Origin: DAOUMU01 sp034409055
Lineage (GTDB): Bacteria; Chloroflexota; Anaerolineae; 4572-78; J111
Direction: 5' to 3'
DNA: 14,966 bases
NCBI GenBank assembly: GCA_034409055.1
Contig: DAOUMU010000428.1
Coordinates: 1-14,966, forward strand
Made by a program: the position numbers and the translations under genes. This document shows, piece by piece, positions 1 through 7,398 of the stretch (position 1 is the stretch's first letter; each line of letters begins with the position of its first letter). The notes under the pieces are model-generated. The model saw only the letters and a program-made list of their open reading frames with translations. It made no database searches and was not told the DNA's origin.

Positions 1-263
1 TTGTTCCCAGGGCTTCAGACGGTCGGTTGCTCTGGCCTTCCGCCTGCCTGGTCAGGTTCACCCTCCTATGGTTGAGGGTGGGCTTATACCATTGCTACTT
101 CGCGCCTCGTGGCGCACCGGCCCGTGAGAGTTTCCCCTCAAGCCGATCGAGCATCTCAAACGCCTCCCCTGGTGAGTAGGACGTACTCACAGAAGCCTGG
201 CCTCTATGAACTTCACGATACACTCTTGGAGCCGCCCCACGGTTTCTCCGTTAACGGGCGCAC
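1..263 (-). mobile_element. Group II intron, 5' part (domain I), runs off the left edge
   Basis: Read on the minus strand, this stretch starts with GTGCGCCCG at 263. That matches the GUGYG 5' end of bacterial group II introns. It continues as dense, stem-rich, apparently non-coding RNA. Clear hairpins are GTGAGTA/TACTCAC (172-178 with 184-190), CACCCTC/GAGGGTG (59-65 with 74-80) and GCGCC/GGCGC (102-106 with 111-115). Purine-rich single-stranded segments lie between them, as in domain I of such introns. No significant protein is encoded on either strand. The later domains and any reverse transcriptase/maturase gene would lie left of position 1. Assignment rests on the 5' consensus and overall character; EBS/IBS pairings could not be confirmed by eye. 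Another structured RNA remains possible. Confidence 0.55.
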
Positions 264-432
264 CCGTTCGGATTACTCCTTACCGTCTGGTTCGAGGAAA
301 CTGCCTTTGGGGATTGCTCTCAGCTTAGAAAGCTTCCCATCTCGTTTTTCAAATCCGGTTTTTTATTGACCCTTTCCCATTTCTAATTTGCGGCTTGGCC
401 GCGTTACGTTGGACGTGGTTGGATACTCTCTC

Positions 433-441
433 ATTATAACA
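433..441 (-). promoter_or_regulatory. Extended -10 promoter reading toward the intron
   Basis: On the minus strand TGTTATAAT occupies 441-433. This is a perfect TATAAT with an upstream TGn extension, which can replace a good -35 box. No good -35 was seen at standard spacing. It would start a transcript near position 426 that runs through the 5' flank into the putative intron. Confidence 0.45.
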
Positions 442-549
442 CGAAAAACGACCCGAAATATTTCAATTTAAATTTCAAAAAAAATTCATTTTGAATTTTT
501 CAGGGAAGGGTTGGCCAAAAATCAAAGGTGATGGCTTTGATCGTAAGGT

Positions 550-639
550 AGTTCCGAAAAAATACCTGTGCCCGTCTGTGCCCTGTGGGTTTACGCTTCA
601 CGCCGTCGAAAGTTTTGGGATGATTTAAATTTCGGAACT
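550..639. repeat. 10-bp inverted repeat enclosing about 70 bp
   Basis: AGTTCCGAAA at 550-559 is the exact reverse complement of TTTCGGAACT at 630-639. The enclosed stretch includes a direct repeat CTGTGCCC (566-573 and 576-583). The right arm lies two bases from the stop codon of the Cas6-like gene (642-644). It may be a small mobile-element remnant or a read-through hairpin. It is unrelated to the 160-bp repeat family found elsewhere in the window. Confidence 0.4.
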
Positions 640-641
640 CC

Positions 642-1673
642 CTAAGTCACCATAAAAGTACCACACCCAAAGTGGGTCTGTCTGCCAATGTGGAGAATGG
701 AGGCCAACTCAAGATAAGGGATAACCGCAGGCGGGATGGACGAAAAAGTTTGTGTGCCGGTCCAACGGCCTGGGCAATGCTTGGGAGCCAGCTCAAAATC
801 TTTGCGACGAACAGGGATATGATAAACTTGTTCTATAACATCCTGGAGCGATGATTGTTCTTCCGGGCTCAAAGCCCGCCACACGTCGCCGGGCGTGTTG
901 TACTTGCCCGGTAAAAATACGGTCATCCGGGCCATAAGGGCCTCCAGGATACCCTGTAAGGTTGGCGTTTCATAAGGCGGTATTCCCTGCTTGTGGCTTG
1001 GGGAACGGGTTGAGCTGGCCGCAGTTTTGTCTTCTACGCCGGCCTCTGCCACCAGGTCAAACGGTGTTAGCCAGGTTAGGCGGTTGAAGGTGCGTTCTGA
1101 ATTTACGCCAAACGTCAAGCCGTCGGCCCATTGGGTAGGGGTCGCGCGATAGCTCAGATCCAATTTTCCGGCCTTCACTACAGGCTCCCAGTGTGTTCCC
1201 CGGGCTACGTAAACAGAATGGACGTCGAAGCAGCCCCACAGGTTGTGCTGATGATGCCACTGGGGATCAGCGGTGCTGCCCGCTTCCTCCATAGCTGGTA
1301 AAATTACTTCCAAAAAGAGGCCGTGATCCGCATGCTCCCCTAGTAGCTTTAGTTCCCACAGGATCAACTCGCCCTGTCCGTGGTTTAGCTTGCCTGGGTA
1401 GACAAACAAGACCGCCTCAATGGGCCATAATACTTCTGGCACGGCCTTTGATTTTTTTTTATTGGTTGAGCTTTCGACTTGATACGCCTCCCAGGGAGCG
1501 AGGGCTTTTCGCCAGGAACGAGCTTCACGAGTTGGCAGACGGTTGGTGATAATTGCCCCCAGAACCAGGGATATCTCTGCGGATAAACATTTTGGCTGCC
1601 ACACCAATGATCTGTTGACTCGCCACACAATTAAATAACGAATGAGATTAATCGGCTTGGTAAAATTCCACAT
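642..1673 (-). CDS. Cas6-like RAMP protein (putative crRNA-processing endoribonuclease)
   Basis: Probable member of the Cas6 family (PF10040 type), which binds the CRISPR repeat in precursor RNA and usually cuts it. Residue numbers are for a 345-aa form from the TTG at 1679; the ATG at 1673, used here, removes two. The C-terminus carries the family's glycine-rich loop (ILHIGRQTHFGCGTF, 328-342), preceded by a GRWTGTQTF segment (304-312). In the middle, GELILWELKLLG (103-114) followed by LFLEVILPAMEEAG resembles the Cas6 pattern 'Ge.l.f.l.LfG…ilAl.e.G', and LTWLTPFDLV (201-210) resembles the start of the second ferredoxin-like fold. Third gene of the RAMP operon, overlapping the upstream gene by 26 nt. 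Oddly, there is no histidine before residue 100, so the usual N-terminal catalytic histidine is missing. It may bind without cutting or use another residue. Confidence 0.65.
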   Translation of the reverse strand: MWNFTKPINLIRYLIVWRVNRSLVWQPKCLSAEISLVLGAIITNRLPTREARSWRKALAPWEAYQVESSTNKKKSKAVPEVLWPIEAVLFVYPGKLNHGQGELILWELKLLGEHADHGLFLEVILPAMEEAGSTADPQWHHQHNLWGCFDVHSVYVARGTHWEPVVKAGKLDLSYRATPTQWADGLTFGVNSERTFNRLTWLTPFDLVAEAGVEDKTAASSTRSPSHKQGIPPYETPTLQGILEALMARMTVFLPGKYNTPGDVWRALSPEEQSSLQDVIEQVYHIPVRRKDFELAPKHCPGRWTGTQTFSSIPPAVIPYLELASILHIGRQTHFGCGTFMVT

Positions 1674-2538
1674 AATCAAGAAGCTCGTATAACAATTTGA
1701 CCCGGCTCTTCGGCCACTGCCGGATTTTCCAGGCAGCCAGCATATCCTTTGCTTCCTTGCTCAAATACCCCAGGAAGCGGCCCCAATAAAATTGTTCTTC
1801 TTCTCTATCATCTATGTCTAACAACTGATAAAGTACTTGTTGCTCTTCAGGGGGCAAGAGAGTCCGAAACACAGCAGCCATCTCCAGTAGGCTCAAAAAC
1901 TCAGAGATTTCAAAGGTAAGGATACCCTTTTGGTCACGGATATGGGGTCTTATCACTTGATAGGGACCAGTGTAGAACCGGACTCGTAATCGATCCAGGG
2001 GGAAGTCTGCCTCGTGATGAATCGCCCGGCAGAGAATGTCCCCCATACCCATTTTCCCCCCTGGTCCTACGGTCGGAAATAGTTGAACCAGCCCTGTCAG
2101 GTCAGACCCGTGATAAATGATAAGTTCCTGTATCCAGGGTTTTAACTCCCGCTTACGCATCACCAGCAAAAAGCGATGCTCATCATAAACATAAGCCCCC
2201 AGAACGTCACTATCATAAAATCCCTCACCCAGGCGAAGCTGCCGGGGCAATTGATTGACAAAACCCCAGGCGACAATCGCCTGGCGTGAGGTGGTCCCCA
2301 ACCTGCGGGCTGTGGTCAGGATAGCCGCACACGTTTGACAGAAGGGTTTGTTTGGCCCAAGGTCGGGTAGGCGCGGATAGACCCAGCAGCGCAGGCAGGG
2401 ACCGGCCAGGGCAGAATGAGGCGGCCCAATCTCTTCTTCATTGGTAAAAAGATCAGGGGTCGTTGTAAGGTGTTTTAAGGTCGCTAATAACTCGGCCCCG
2501 CTTTGACTCCGGCGAAGCCAATCAAAGCTGTCCAGCAT
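1648..2538 (-). CDS. Unknown protein with CxxC-x15-CxxC zinc motif, RAMP operon
   Basis: I do not recognise this 296-aa family. The N-terminal part has four cysteines in zinc-ribbon or treble-clef spacing: CLRC at 48-51 and CQTC at 67-70. The middle is mixed alpha/beta with a VGPGGKMGMGD glycine-rich stretch that might be a nucleic-acid-binding loop. The last 100 residues or so look largely helical and acidic or charged (e.g. LLDIDDREEEQ). No membrane segment or signal peptide is seen. Its ATG lies inside the end of the multi-RAMP gene (17-nt overlap), preceded by a good Shine-Dalgarno (AAAGGGG) embedded in that gene, and it overlaps the Cas6-like gene downstream. This tight coupling suggests a subunit of the same complex. 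The helical tail could be compared with Cas11-like small subunits, and the zinc motif with the one in Cas10, but neither is established. Confidence 0.75.
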   Translation of the reverse strand: MLDSFDWLRRSQSGAELLATLKHLTTTPDLFTNEEEIGPPHSALAGPCLRCWVYPRLPDLGPNKPFCQTCAAILTTARRLGTTSRQAIVAWGFVNQLPRQLRLGEGFYDSDVLGAYVYDEHRFLLVMRKRELKPWIQELIIYHGSDLTGLVQLFPTVGPGGKMGMGDILCRAIHHEADFPLDRLRVRFYTGPYQVIRPHIRDQKGILTFEISEFLSLLEMAAVFRTLLPPEEQQVLYQLLDIDDREEEQFYWGRFLGYLSKEAKDMLAAWKIRQWPKSRVKLLYELLDYVEFYQAD

Positions 2539-5500
2539 TCAACCCCTTTCGCAGGTCTGCGTAGTGCTCAATAACTTTGGGATTGAGCCATTGGTCAACC
2601 TGGATGGGTAAACGCCAAGCCTGTTCAGACTCCCCAGCCGAGTACCGTTTGGCCCAGTCGATCAGAAAGCTATCTGGAAGAATTTGCAGATGCAGGCTAC
2701 CAAAACCAAGATGGCGATGTTTTCCCATTTTGTGAGCCAGGTCCGGCTCCAGGGCGACACACCATATTAATCTTTGGAGTTCTTGTTCAGTCAGATTCCA
2801 GAAGCGAATTGTAAAGCGCGCCCGCGCCCCAGGTAATATAGCTCTGAAATAACTGGCCTGGACCGTATCTGGCTGAAAATCATCTAACCGTTCGACCAGG
2901 GGAGCCAGGGGCGCATGGGGAAATAGTCGCCAATGCTTACCAACGAGTAACTGAGAAACAGAACCCCCTGGCGTGTGTGTCCACTGTTTCCCGGTGTATT
3001 TCCAACCCCCATAAGGATATGGCACTTTAAACCAGGCCAGTTCAGACTCCTCGAATAGGCCAAAGCTAAAAGAGGTTCGTCCCATGATGGCCTGGTTTGG
3101 ACCCTGGCCCACCCAGCCAAATAGGCTATCTTCGGGGTTTAGGTGGCTAATGTTTGGACTGGCCTGGCTAGAGTTGGTGGCAATCGAATAAATGTGACGG
3201 AGCATACCCCTGATGCTTTTACTGGGTAGGGCATAGTTTTTTTGTGATGCTCGTAACGCTGCTTCAGGGGGAGCCATGGCAAAGAAGTCCCAGCCGTTGA
3301 TGGGACCATCGGTCAGGGTAGCTCTGAGGGACGGTTGACCACTCTCCCGCACGTGGACAGGGCTCAAAATGGTTGCTTCGACTGAAAGCAGGCCACAGTA
3401 GCCTCCAAAAGTCCGGTGGGAGATAAAGCCGGCCTTGGCCAGGGGTGGAGTTTTGGAGATCTCTATCTCTGGAATCAGCGGAGATATAGCTTGCCAGGCG
3501 TTTACTGCTGCTTCCTCTTCAAGCTCCAGTTTTTGCCAGACACCGTCTTGAGTTAAATTCTGTTCGCCTAATAACTTCCGGCCGATGCCGTCCGGGTCGG
3601 TGGTGAGCCAGGTGAGGTTGGTAATATCAGCCTCAACCCAACCAAACCCACTGGTCTTTTCGCCGCCCAGAGGAATGTCCCCTCTTTGGAAATCCTGGAA
3701 CAAATGGGGCAAGAGAGACAGCGCCTCCAGGTCCTTTTCCCCAATGTCTTGTATATCCACCTGGAGTTGAAAGGCAAGCTTGTCTCCGTAGGGGAAGAGG
3801 TAGTCGATCTTGGCTCCCTCGATAGGCTGGCCTGTGCTGGGATTCATTTTTACCCCATCCATCGAGCACCAGGCCTGCTCCGGGTTGTGGGGGTCAACCA
3901 GATAAGCATCAGAGAAGAAGATCAGCCCTCGCCGTCCCTGCGTCCCAAAAAGCCGGTCCAACACCTTGGTGGTTTTGGCAGACTCGCCCCACAAGGTTTT
4001 CAGTACCTGTGAAGCACGTTTTCTAAACGCGCCTTTAATCGTGCTACCGGGAATGTAAATCTCCCAGAGTCCCTCCCCCTGAGCAGAGGGGGCCCAGGAT
4101 AACATTCGCATAAAGACCGTATCATAGGGTTTCCCATACTTTTTGGATACCTCTCGCCCGAATGCCCCCCCTTCCCGAAAATCAATATGGTGGGGCTGGG
4201 CCAGTTCCTGGCGGGTACGATCACGATAAGCCTGGAGGAAAGCCACAAAGTTCTCGTCGTTGGTGATGCTTTTTCTCAAATTCTTGGGGTTTAACAGGTG
4301 ACGGAATCGCACGCGACTGTGGGTGTCAAGAAATTCACGCCACGTAGCCTCACTCACTCCTTCTGGCGCTTGATGCCGGTTTCCCCACTGCTGTTCGTTG
4401 ATCTTGCCTTGCAGCAACATCGTCTTAATTCGAATATGTTCCATACGGTTTGCCATTTCCGCATCTACCCAGGAGTCACTTTGAATGAGTCTGATCTGGT
4501 GATCCACCTGCTGGTAGAGCCGGGGCAGCACGGGCCGGCAGGCCTGATCTAGAATCTCGTTCAGCGCGGGTTCACTGTTAAGTCGGGCGGAAACCCGGTC
4601 TGCCAGATTGGCATCCAGCCCCAAACTGCTGACGACCTCTTGCCAGGCCTCTTGATCAAGTTCATAGCGGGTGGCAACACTGCGGTCCATCACTTCGAGG
4701 ACCCGGTTAGCCATATTGGCTTTTTTGCCAAGGGCCTCTTTGATTGTCGTTTCAGCCGCTTGTAGATCGGGAAAAGTTTGATCAATGAACGGTTCAAGCT
4801 GTTCGATTAACTTTTTAGAGAGTCCGTATTTTCCTTTGCCTAACTTTTTTAGGGCTGTTGAGGTCAGGGTCCAGGAATCGATTTCTTTCACAGACTGCTC
4901 TCTCAACCAGATGGCCGTGACTCTGGGCAGGTATTCGGCCAGCTTTTGCTTCCAATCTTCCGGGCTGAGAATAGGGCCGCCCAGTCCCATCTCCAATCGA
5001 TTCCGGATTGGGTCTGGTAGGTCTCGCATCGCTTCGACCAACACTCGCCCATCAACAGCGGCAAAGGCAGGTATGTCAGGGTCTACCTTGCCCCAATTCC
5101 AACCGACCAGAACCGGATTGGTGGCTTTAAAGGTTAAGGACACCCTCAAGTGATTGGCCTTGGGATTGAGGCGGGGGGGCGTCTCAGGGGCTGAAAATGG
5201 CAGGTCTATTTCAAGCCGACAACGGCCCAAACCTTTGCTCTTGCCGGCGCCAAACCAAAATCGTCCTGCTTTGAGTTCTTGCAGAACATAATATAATTGA
5301 GCTTGATTTTCACCTTTTTGCAAGATCGACTCATTGACAGACACAGTGAAATCAAAGACAGAGTGGCGAAACAGGGTTTCCATTTTGTAGTTCGCATTTG
5401 CCTCTGCGGCCCACCGGTCCTCATCGAGTTTAATTCCCATACGCAGATCAAAAAAATTGTCTCGCGGATAAGACTCCTTCTGCAACTTGCAGTCCACTTC

Positions 5501-5746
5501 AGTAATGAGATCTTTTGGCATCGGCGAGTCGTACAACCGCAACCACAATTGGTTGAACAGGCCAATGTTCTCGCCCCTGCGTGACTGCCCCATAAAAGCG
5601 TCCATTAAAGCTTCGGCTGTACCCTGTATTTCTCCAGCCAGAGAGACTAACCGCTCGGTACCATCGCCATCCCTGGTGAAAAGCGTCTTACGAGCATTCC
5701 CCCTATAAATCGGTGATTCTGCAAAAAGTTTGCCATGTAAAATCAT
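2522..5746 (-). CDS. Multi-domain RAMP (Cas7/Csm3-like) fusion protein, putative type III-like CRISPR effector
   Basis: A 1074-aa protein built of at least three RAMP domains; Cas7-family RAMPs bind crRNA and, in type III systems, cut target RNA. Domain 1 (about 1-185) ends in a glycine-rich loop GRFWFGAGKSKGLGR (161-175). Domain 2 (about 198-708) has IPGSTIKGAFR (565-575), DRLFG (597-601), a following FFSDAYL, and loop PLGGEKTSGFGW (692-703). This matches the Csm3/Cmr4 pattern, but it is interrupted by a helical insertion of about 280 residues (240-520). Domain 3 (about 785-1022) has SKSIRGMLR (842-850), SLFGWVG (874-880) and loop KMGKHRHLGFGS (1006-1017), resembling TIGR03986-type RAMPs. 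It is shorter than typical Cas7-11/gRAMP proteins (well over 1,200 aa) and lacks a fused protease. First gene of a three-gene operon, with a strong Shine-Dalgarno before its ATG. Candidate catalytic aspartates (e.g. D26, D28, D222, D224) are guesses from position. Confidence 0.85.
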   Translation of the reverse strand: MILHGKLFAESPIYRGNARKTLFTRDGDGTERLVSLAGEIQGTAEALMDAFMGQSRRGENIGLFNQLWLRLYDSPMPKDLITEVDCKLQKESYPRDNFFDLRMGIKLDEDRWAAEANANYKMETLFRHSVFDFTVSVNESILQKGENQAQLYYVLQELKAGRFWFGAGKSKGLGRCRLEIDLPFSAPETPPRLNPKANHLRVSLTFKATNPVLVGWNWGKVDPDIPAFAAVDGRVLVEAMRDLPDPIRNRLEMGLGGPILSPEDWKQKLAEYLPRVTAIWLREQSVKEIDSWTLTSTALKKLGKGKYGLSKKLIEQLEPFIDQTFPDLQAAETTIKEALGKKANMANRVLEVMDRSVATRYELDQEAWQEVVSSLGLDANLADRVSARLNSEPALNEILDQACRPVLPRLYQQVDHQIRLIQSDSWVDAEMANRMEHIRIKTMLLQGKINEQQWGNRHQAPEGVSEATWREFLDTHSRVRFRHLLNPKNLRKSITNDENFVAFLQAYRDRTRQELAQPHHIDFREGGAFGREVSKKYGKPYDTVFMRMLSWAPSAQGEGLWEIYIPGSTIKGAFRKRASQVLKTLWGESAKTTKVLDRLFGTQGRRGLIFFSDAYLVDPHNPEQAWCSMDGVKMNPSTGQPIEGAKIDYLFPYGDKLAFQLQVDIQDIGEKDLEALSLLPHLFQDFQRGDIPLGGEKTSGFGWVEADITNLTWLTTDPDGIGRKLLGEQNLTQDGVWQKLELEEEAAVNAWQAISPLIPEIEISKTPPLAKAGFISHRTFGGYCGLLSVEATILSPVHVRESGQPSLRATLTDGPINGWDFFAMAPPEAALRASQKNYALPSKSIRGMLRHIYSIATNSSQASPNISHLNPEDSLFGWVGQGPNQAIMGRTSFSFGLFEESELAWFKVPYPYGGWKYTGKQWTHTPGGSVSQLLVGKHWRLFPHAPLAPLVERLDDFQPDTVQASYFRAILPGARARFTIRFWNLTEQELQRLIWCVALEPDLAHKMGKHRHLGFGSLHLQILPDSFLIDWAKRYSAGESEQAWRLPIQVDQWLNPKVIEHYADLRKGLNAGQL

Positions 5747-5755
5747 AATAAACTT

Positions 5756-5760
5756 CCTCC
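5756..5760 (-). promoter_or_regulatory. Strong Shine-Dalgarno of the RAMP operon
   Basis: On the minus strand AAGGAGGAAG, with core GGAGG at 5760-5756, lies nine bases before the ATG at 5746. This firmly fixes the start of the multi-RAMP protein. Confidence 0.8.
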
Positions 5761-5767
5761 TTCATTG

Positions 5768-5796
5768 AGTATCCTGCTTTATTGCTGCTTGATCAA
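5768..5796 (-). promoter_or_regulatory. Candidate promoter of the RAMP operon
   Basis: On the minus strand TTGATC (5796-5791), a 17-bp spacer and GATACT (5773-5768) match four of six positions in each sigma-70 hexamer. Transcription would begin near 5761, giving a very short leader that barely includes the Shine-Dalgarno. The match is moderate, and read-through from purB upstream is also possible because no terminator is seen between the genes. Confidence 0.3.
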
Positions 5797-5849
5797 CTAC
5801 CGATATTTTAGTCCTGTATAAACATCCAGGGCCTAATTTTGAAATGAGC

Positions 5850-7301
5850 TTATGGCTGGATGGGGCCAATCGCCATCTTGATTTGGCGGACTAAATTTTG
5901 AGCCCGTTCCGGCGCATCACCCACGTATTGGCTGGCATCTAGTAGCCTGATAACCTGCTCTGCCCTCAAGTAGTGGTTAATCCTGTCATCGCCAGAAAGA
6001 CGGGTTGGCAGCGGGTTGGGGTGTCCGGCAGCAATCTCGGCCCAGGCAGCCAGGCTGTGTTCCCGGATGATTTCGTGCATCTCCTGCCGATTAGCCCCGG
6101 CCTTGACCGCCGCCATCAGCACCCGTTCGGTCGCGGCAAAAGTACCATAAGTTTTTAGATTGCGGGCCAAAGCGGCTTCGTCGATTTGCAGGCCACGTAC
6201 CAGCCGGATGGCCCGGCGCAGAATTTCATCCGTGGCCAAAAATGCGGCCGGGAACATCTCTCGCCGGTTGGCGGAGTCGTCCAGGGTGCGTTCCAACAAC
6301 GAATGGGCCGCATTGTCCCAGGCCAGACGGGGCAAACTGGCCACCAGGCGAGCCAAGCTGTCGATATTTTCGGCGTTGATGGGGTTACGTTTGAAGGGCA
6401 TCGCACTGGAGCCAACCTGACGGCGACCAAAAGGCTCGGCCCATTCTCCCAGCGAGGGGGCTTGCAGTAACCGTAAATCAAAAGCAAATTTATACAGCGA
6501 GCCGGCCAATCCGGCCAGGGCATTTAAAACGAGCCAATCCTGCTTGCGAGGATAAGTTTGGGTAGCGACCGGAAATGGCTCAAGATTAATGGCCGTCATC
6601 ACCTGGGCCTCTAACCGGGCAGCGTTCCAGCTTGAGGTATTCTCTTCAGTTGTACCAGCAGTTTCCGGAGACCGGGCCAATAATTCCTGATATGAGGCTG
6701 ATGTACCAACGGCTCCTTTAAAGCCCTTGCCCCGGATACCGTTATGCACCCGGCGCAATTCGGCCAGGTCGGTTAGCAAATCAAAGCCGTATTGGGCCAG
6801 CCGGTAGCCCAGGGTGGTTGGCTCGGCGGGTTGGAGGTGGGTAAAGGCGATGGTCGGGGTGGCGGTCCAGCGCTCGATTTGAGTGGCCAATTCGGCCAGC
6901 AGAGTGGTTAGCCTGGTCACGATCAAATTCAAACTCTCGCGCAGACGCAGAGCCTCGGCATTGTCTTCAATGTCCATCGAAGTAGCCCCCAGATGGATAA
7001 TCCCACCACCAAGGGGACACTGCTCGGCAAAGGCTTTGACTTCGGCCATAAGATCGTGATGGATTTCGGCTTCAATTTCCAGGGCACGCTCAACATTGAC
7101 CGCTGTGGCGTGGGCACGCAGGTCATCTACCTGGGCCTGGCTGACCAGTCCGGCGGCCTGTTGGGCTTCGGCCAGAGCAACCCACAATTGTCGCCATAAG
7201 TGGTGTTTATGAGTTTCGCTCCAGACCCGACGCATCTCGTCGCTGCCATACCGCCAGGTGAAAGGGGAGAGATAGGTTTGGTGAGTAAACTGTTCAGCCA
7301 T
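5850..7301 (-). CDS. purB: Adenylosuccinate lyase
   Basis: Fumarase/aspartase-superfamily enzyme that releases fumarate from SAICAR and from adenylosuccinate, so it acts twice in cytosolic purine synthesis. The 483-aa protein shows the superfamily signature GSSAMPFKRNPI (297-308), which carries the mobile catalytic serine loop. It also has HLGATSMDIEDN (103-114) and THLQPAEPTTLG (154-165) with a conserved active-site histidine, plus EIHHDLMAEV near residue 80. Length suits the longer ADSL-like PurB group. The start at 7301 (MAEQFTHQTY) was chosen over an in-frame start 12 codons earlier. That upstream extension would lie over the promoter and adds a non-conserved tail. No other purine gene is nearby. 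It is divergent from the RmlC-like gene and followed after about 100 bp by the RAMP operon on the same strand. Confidence 0.93.
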   Translation of the reverse strand: MAEQFTHQTYLSPFTWRYGSDEMRRVWSETHKHHLWRQLWVALAEAQQAAGLVSQAQVDDLRAHATAVNVERALEIEAEIHHDLMAEVKAFAEQCPLGGGIIHLGATSMDIEDNAEALRLRESLNLIVTRLTTLLAELATQIERWTATPTIAFTHLQPAEPTTLGYRLAQYGFDLLTDLAELRRVHNGIRGKGFKGAVGTSASYQELLARSPETAGTTEENTSSWNAARLEAQVMTAINLEPFPVATQTYPRKQDWLVLNALAGLAGSLYKFAFDLRLLQAPSLGEWAEPFGRRQVGSSAMPFKRNPINAENIDSLARLVASLPRLAWDNAAHSLLERTLDDSANRREMFPAAFLATDEILRRAIRLVRGLQIDEAALARNLKTYGTFAATERVLMAAVKAGANRQEMHEIIREHSLAAWAEIAAGHPNPLPTRLSGDDRINHYLRAEQVIRLLDASQYVGDAPERAQNLVRQIKMAIGPIQP

Positions 7302-7307
7302 AATGAT

Positions 7308-7337
7308 AGTATAACATGAGCCAGGGGGGAACGGCAA
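7308..7337 (-). promoter_or_regulatory. purB promoter
   Basis: On the minus strand TTGCCG (7337-7332), an 18-bp spacer and TATACT (7313-7308). The -10 box matches five of six positions. Its distance from the ATG at 7301 implies a start point at or near the first codon, hence a nearly leaderless mRNA; there is no Shine-Dalgarno between the box and the ATG. The -35 lies only a few bases from the -35 of the divergent RmlC-like gene. Confidence 0.45.
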
Positions 7338-7342
7338 GGTGA

Positions 7343-7371
7343 TTGACGGAGAAGAGAGATGCTGATAAAAT
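7343..7371 (+). promoter_or_regulatory. Promoter of the RmlC-like gene
   Basis: TTGACG (7343-7348), a 17-bp spacer and TAAAAT (7366-7371) match five of six consensus positions each. The predicted start is near 7378. A Shine-Dalgarno, TAGGAG, at 7388-7393 precedes the ATG at 7399. Confidence 0.6.
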
Positions 7372-7398
7372 CAAAGTAACTACTGTTAGGAGAATAGA

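Larger units (their letters stand above)
264..641. other. Gene-free flank between the intron and the Cas6-like gene
   Basis: No convincing gene was found here. On the minus strand it holds an extended -10 promoter (433-441), a GCGGC-TTG-GCCGC hairpin (390-402) and a 23-codon reading frame beginning just after the promoter, which I do not regard as a gene. The 440-500 stretch is very A+T-rich. It contains a perfect 9-bp inverted repeat, AAAAATTCA/TGAATTTTT (480-488 with 492-500), which could act as a weak terminator for the operon ending at 642. A wider inverted repeat occupies 550-639. The section next to the intron (264 to about 426) would be its 5' exon. Confidence 0.5.

Noticed and set aside
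1..263. rRNA, tmRNA or RNase P RNA
   Set aside because: No conserved rRNA segments, tRNA-like ends or RNase P core motifs were recognised. The GTGCG start and hairpin pattern fit a group II intron better.
109..369. 86-codon open frame on the plus strand
   Set aside because: It crosses the stem-rich intron and its flank, has no Shine-Dalgarno and a low-complexity composition; it is judged to be chance.
380..441. 23-codon minus-strand reading frame just after the extended -10 box
   Set aside because: The start codon overlaps the promoter's end, there is no Shine-Dalgarno and the product is not recognisable.
3686..4012. 108-codon plus-strand frame, and other frames within 3-5.6 kb
   Set aside because: They lie antisense to the well-supported multi-RAMP gene and show no domain of their own.
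1..5850. CRISPR array near the RAMP operon
   Set aside because: No regularly spaced direct repeats of 25-40 bp were seen; the only repeats are short inverted ones.
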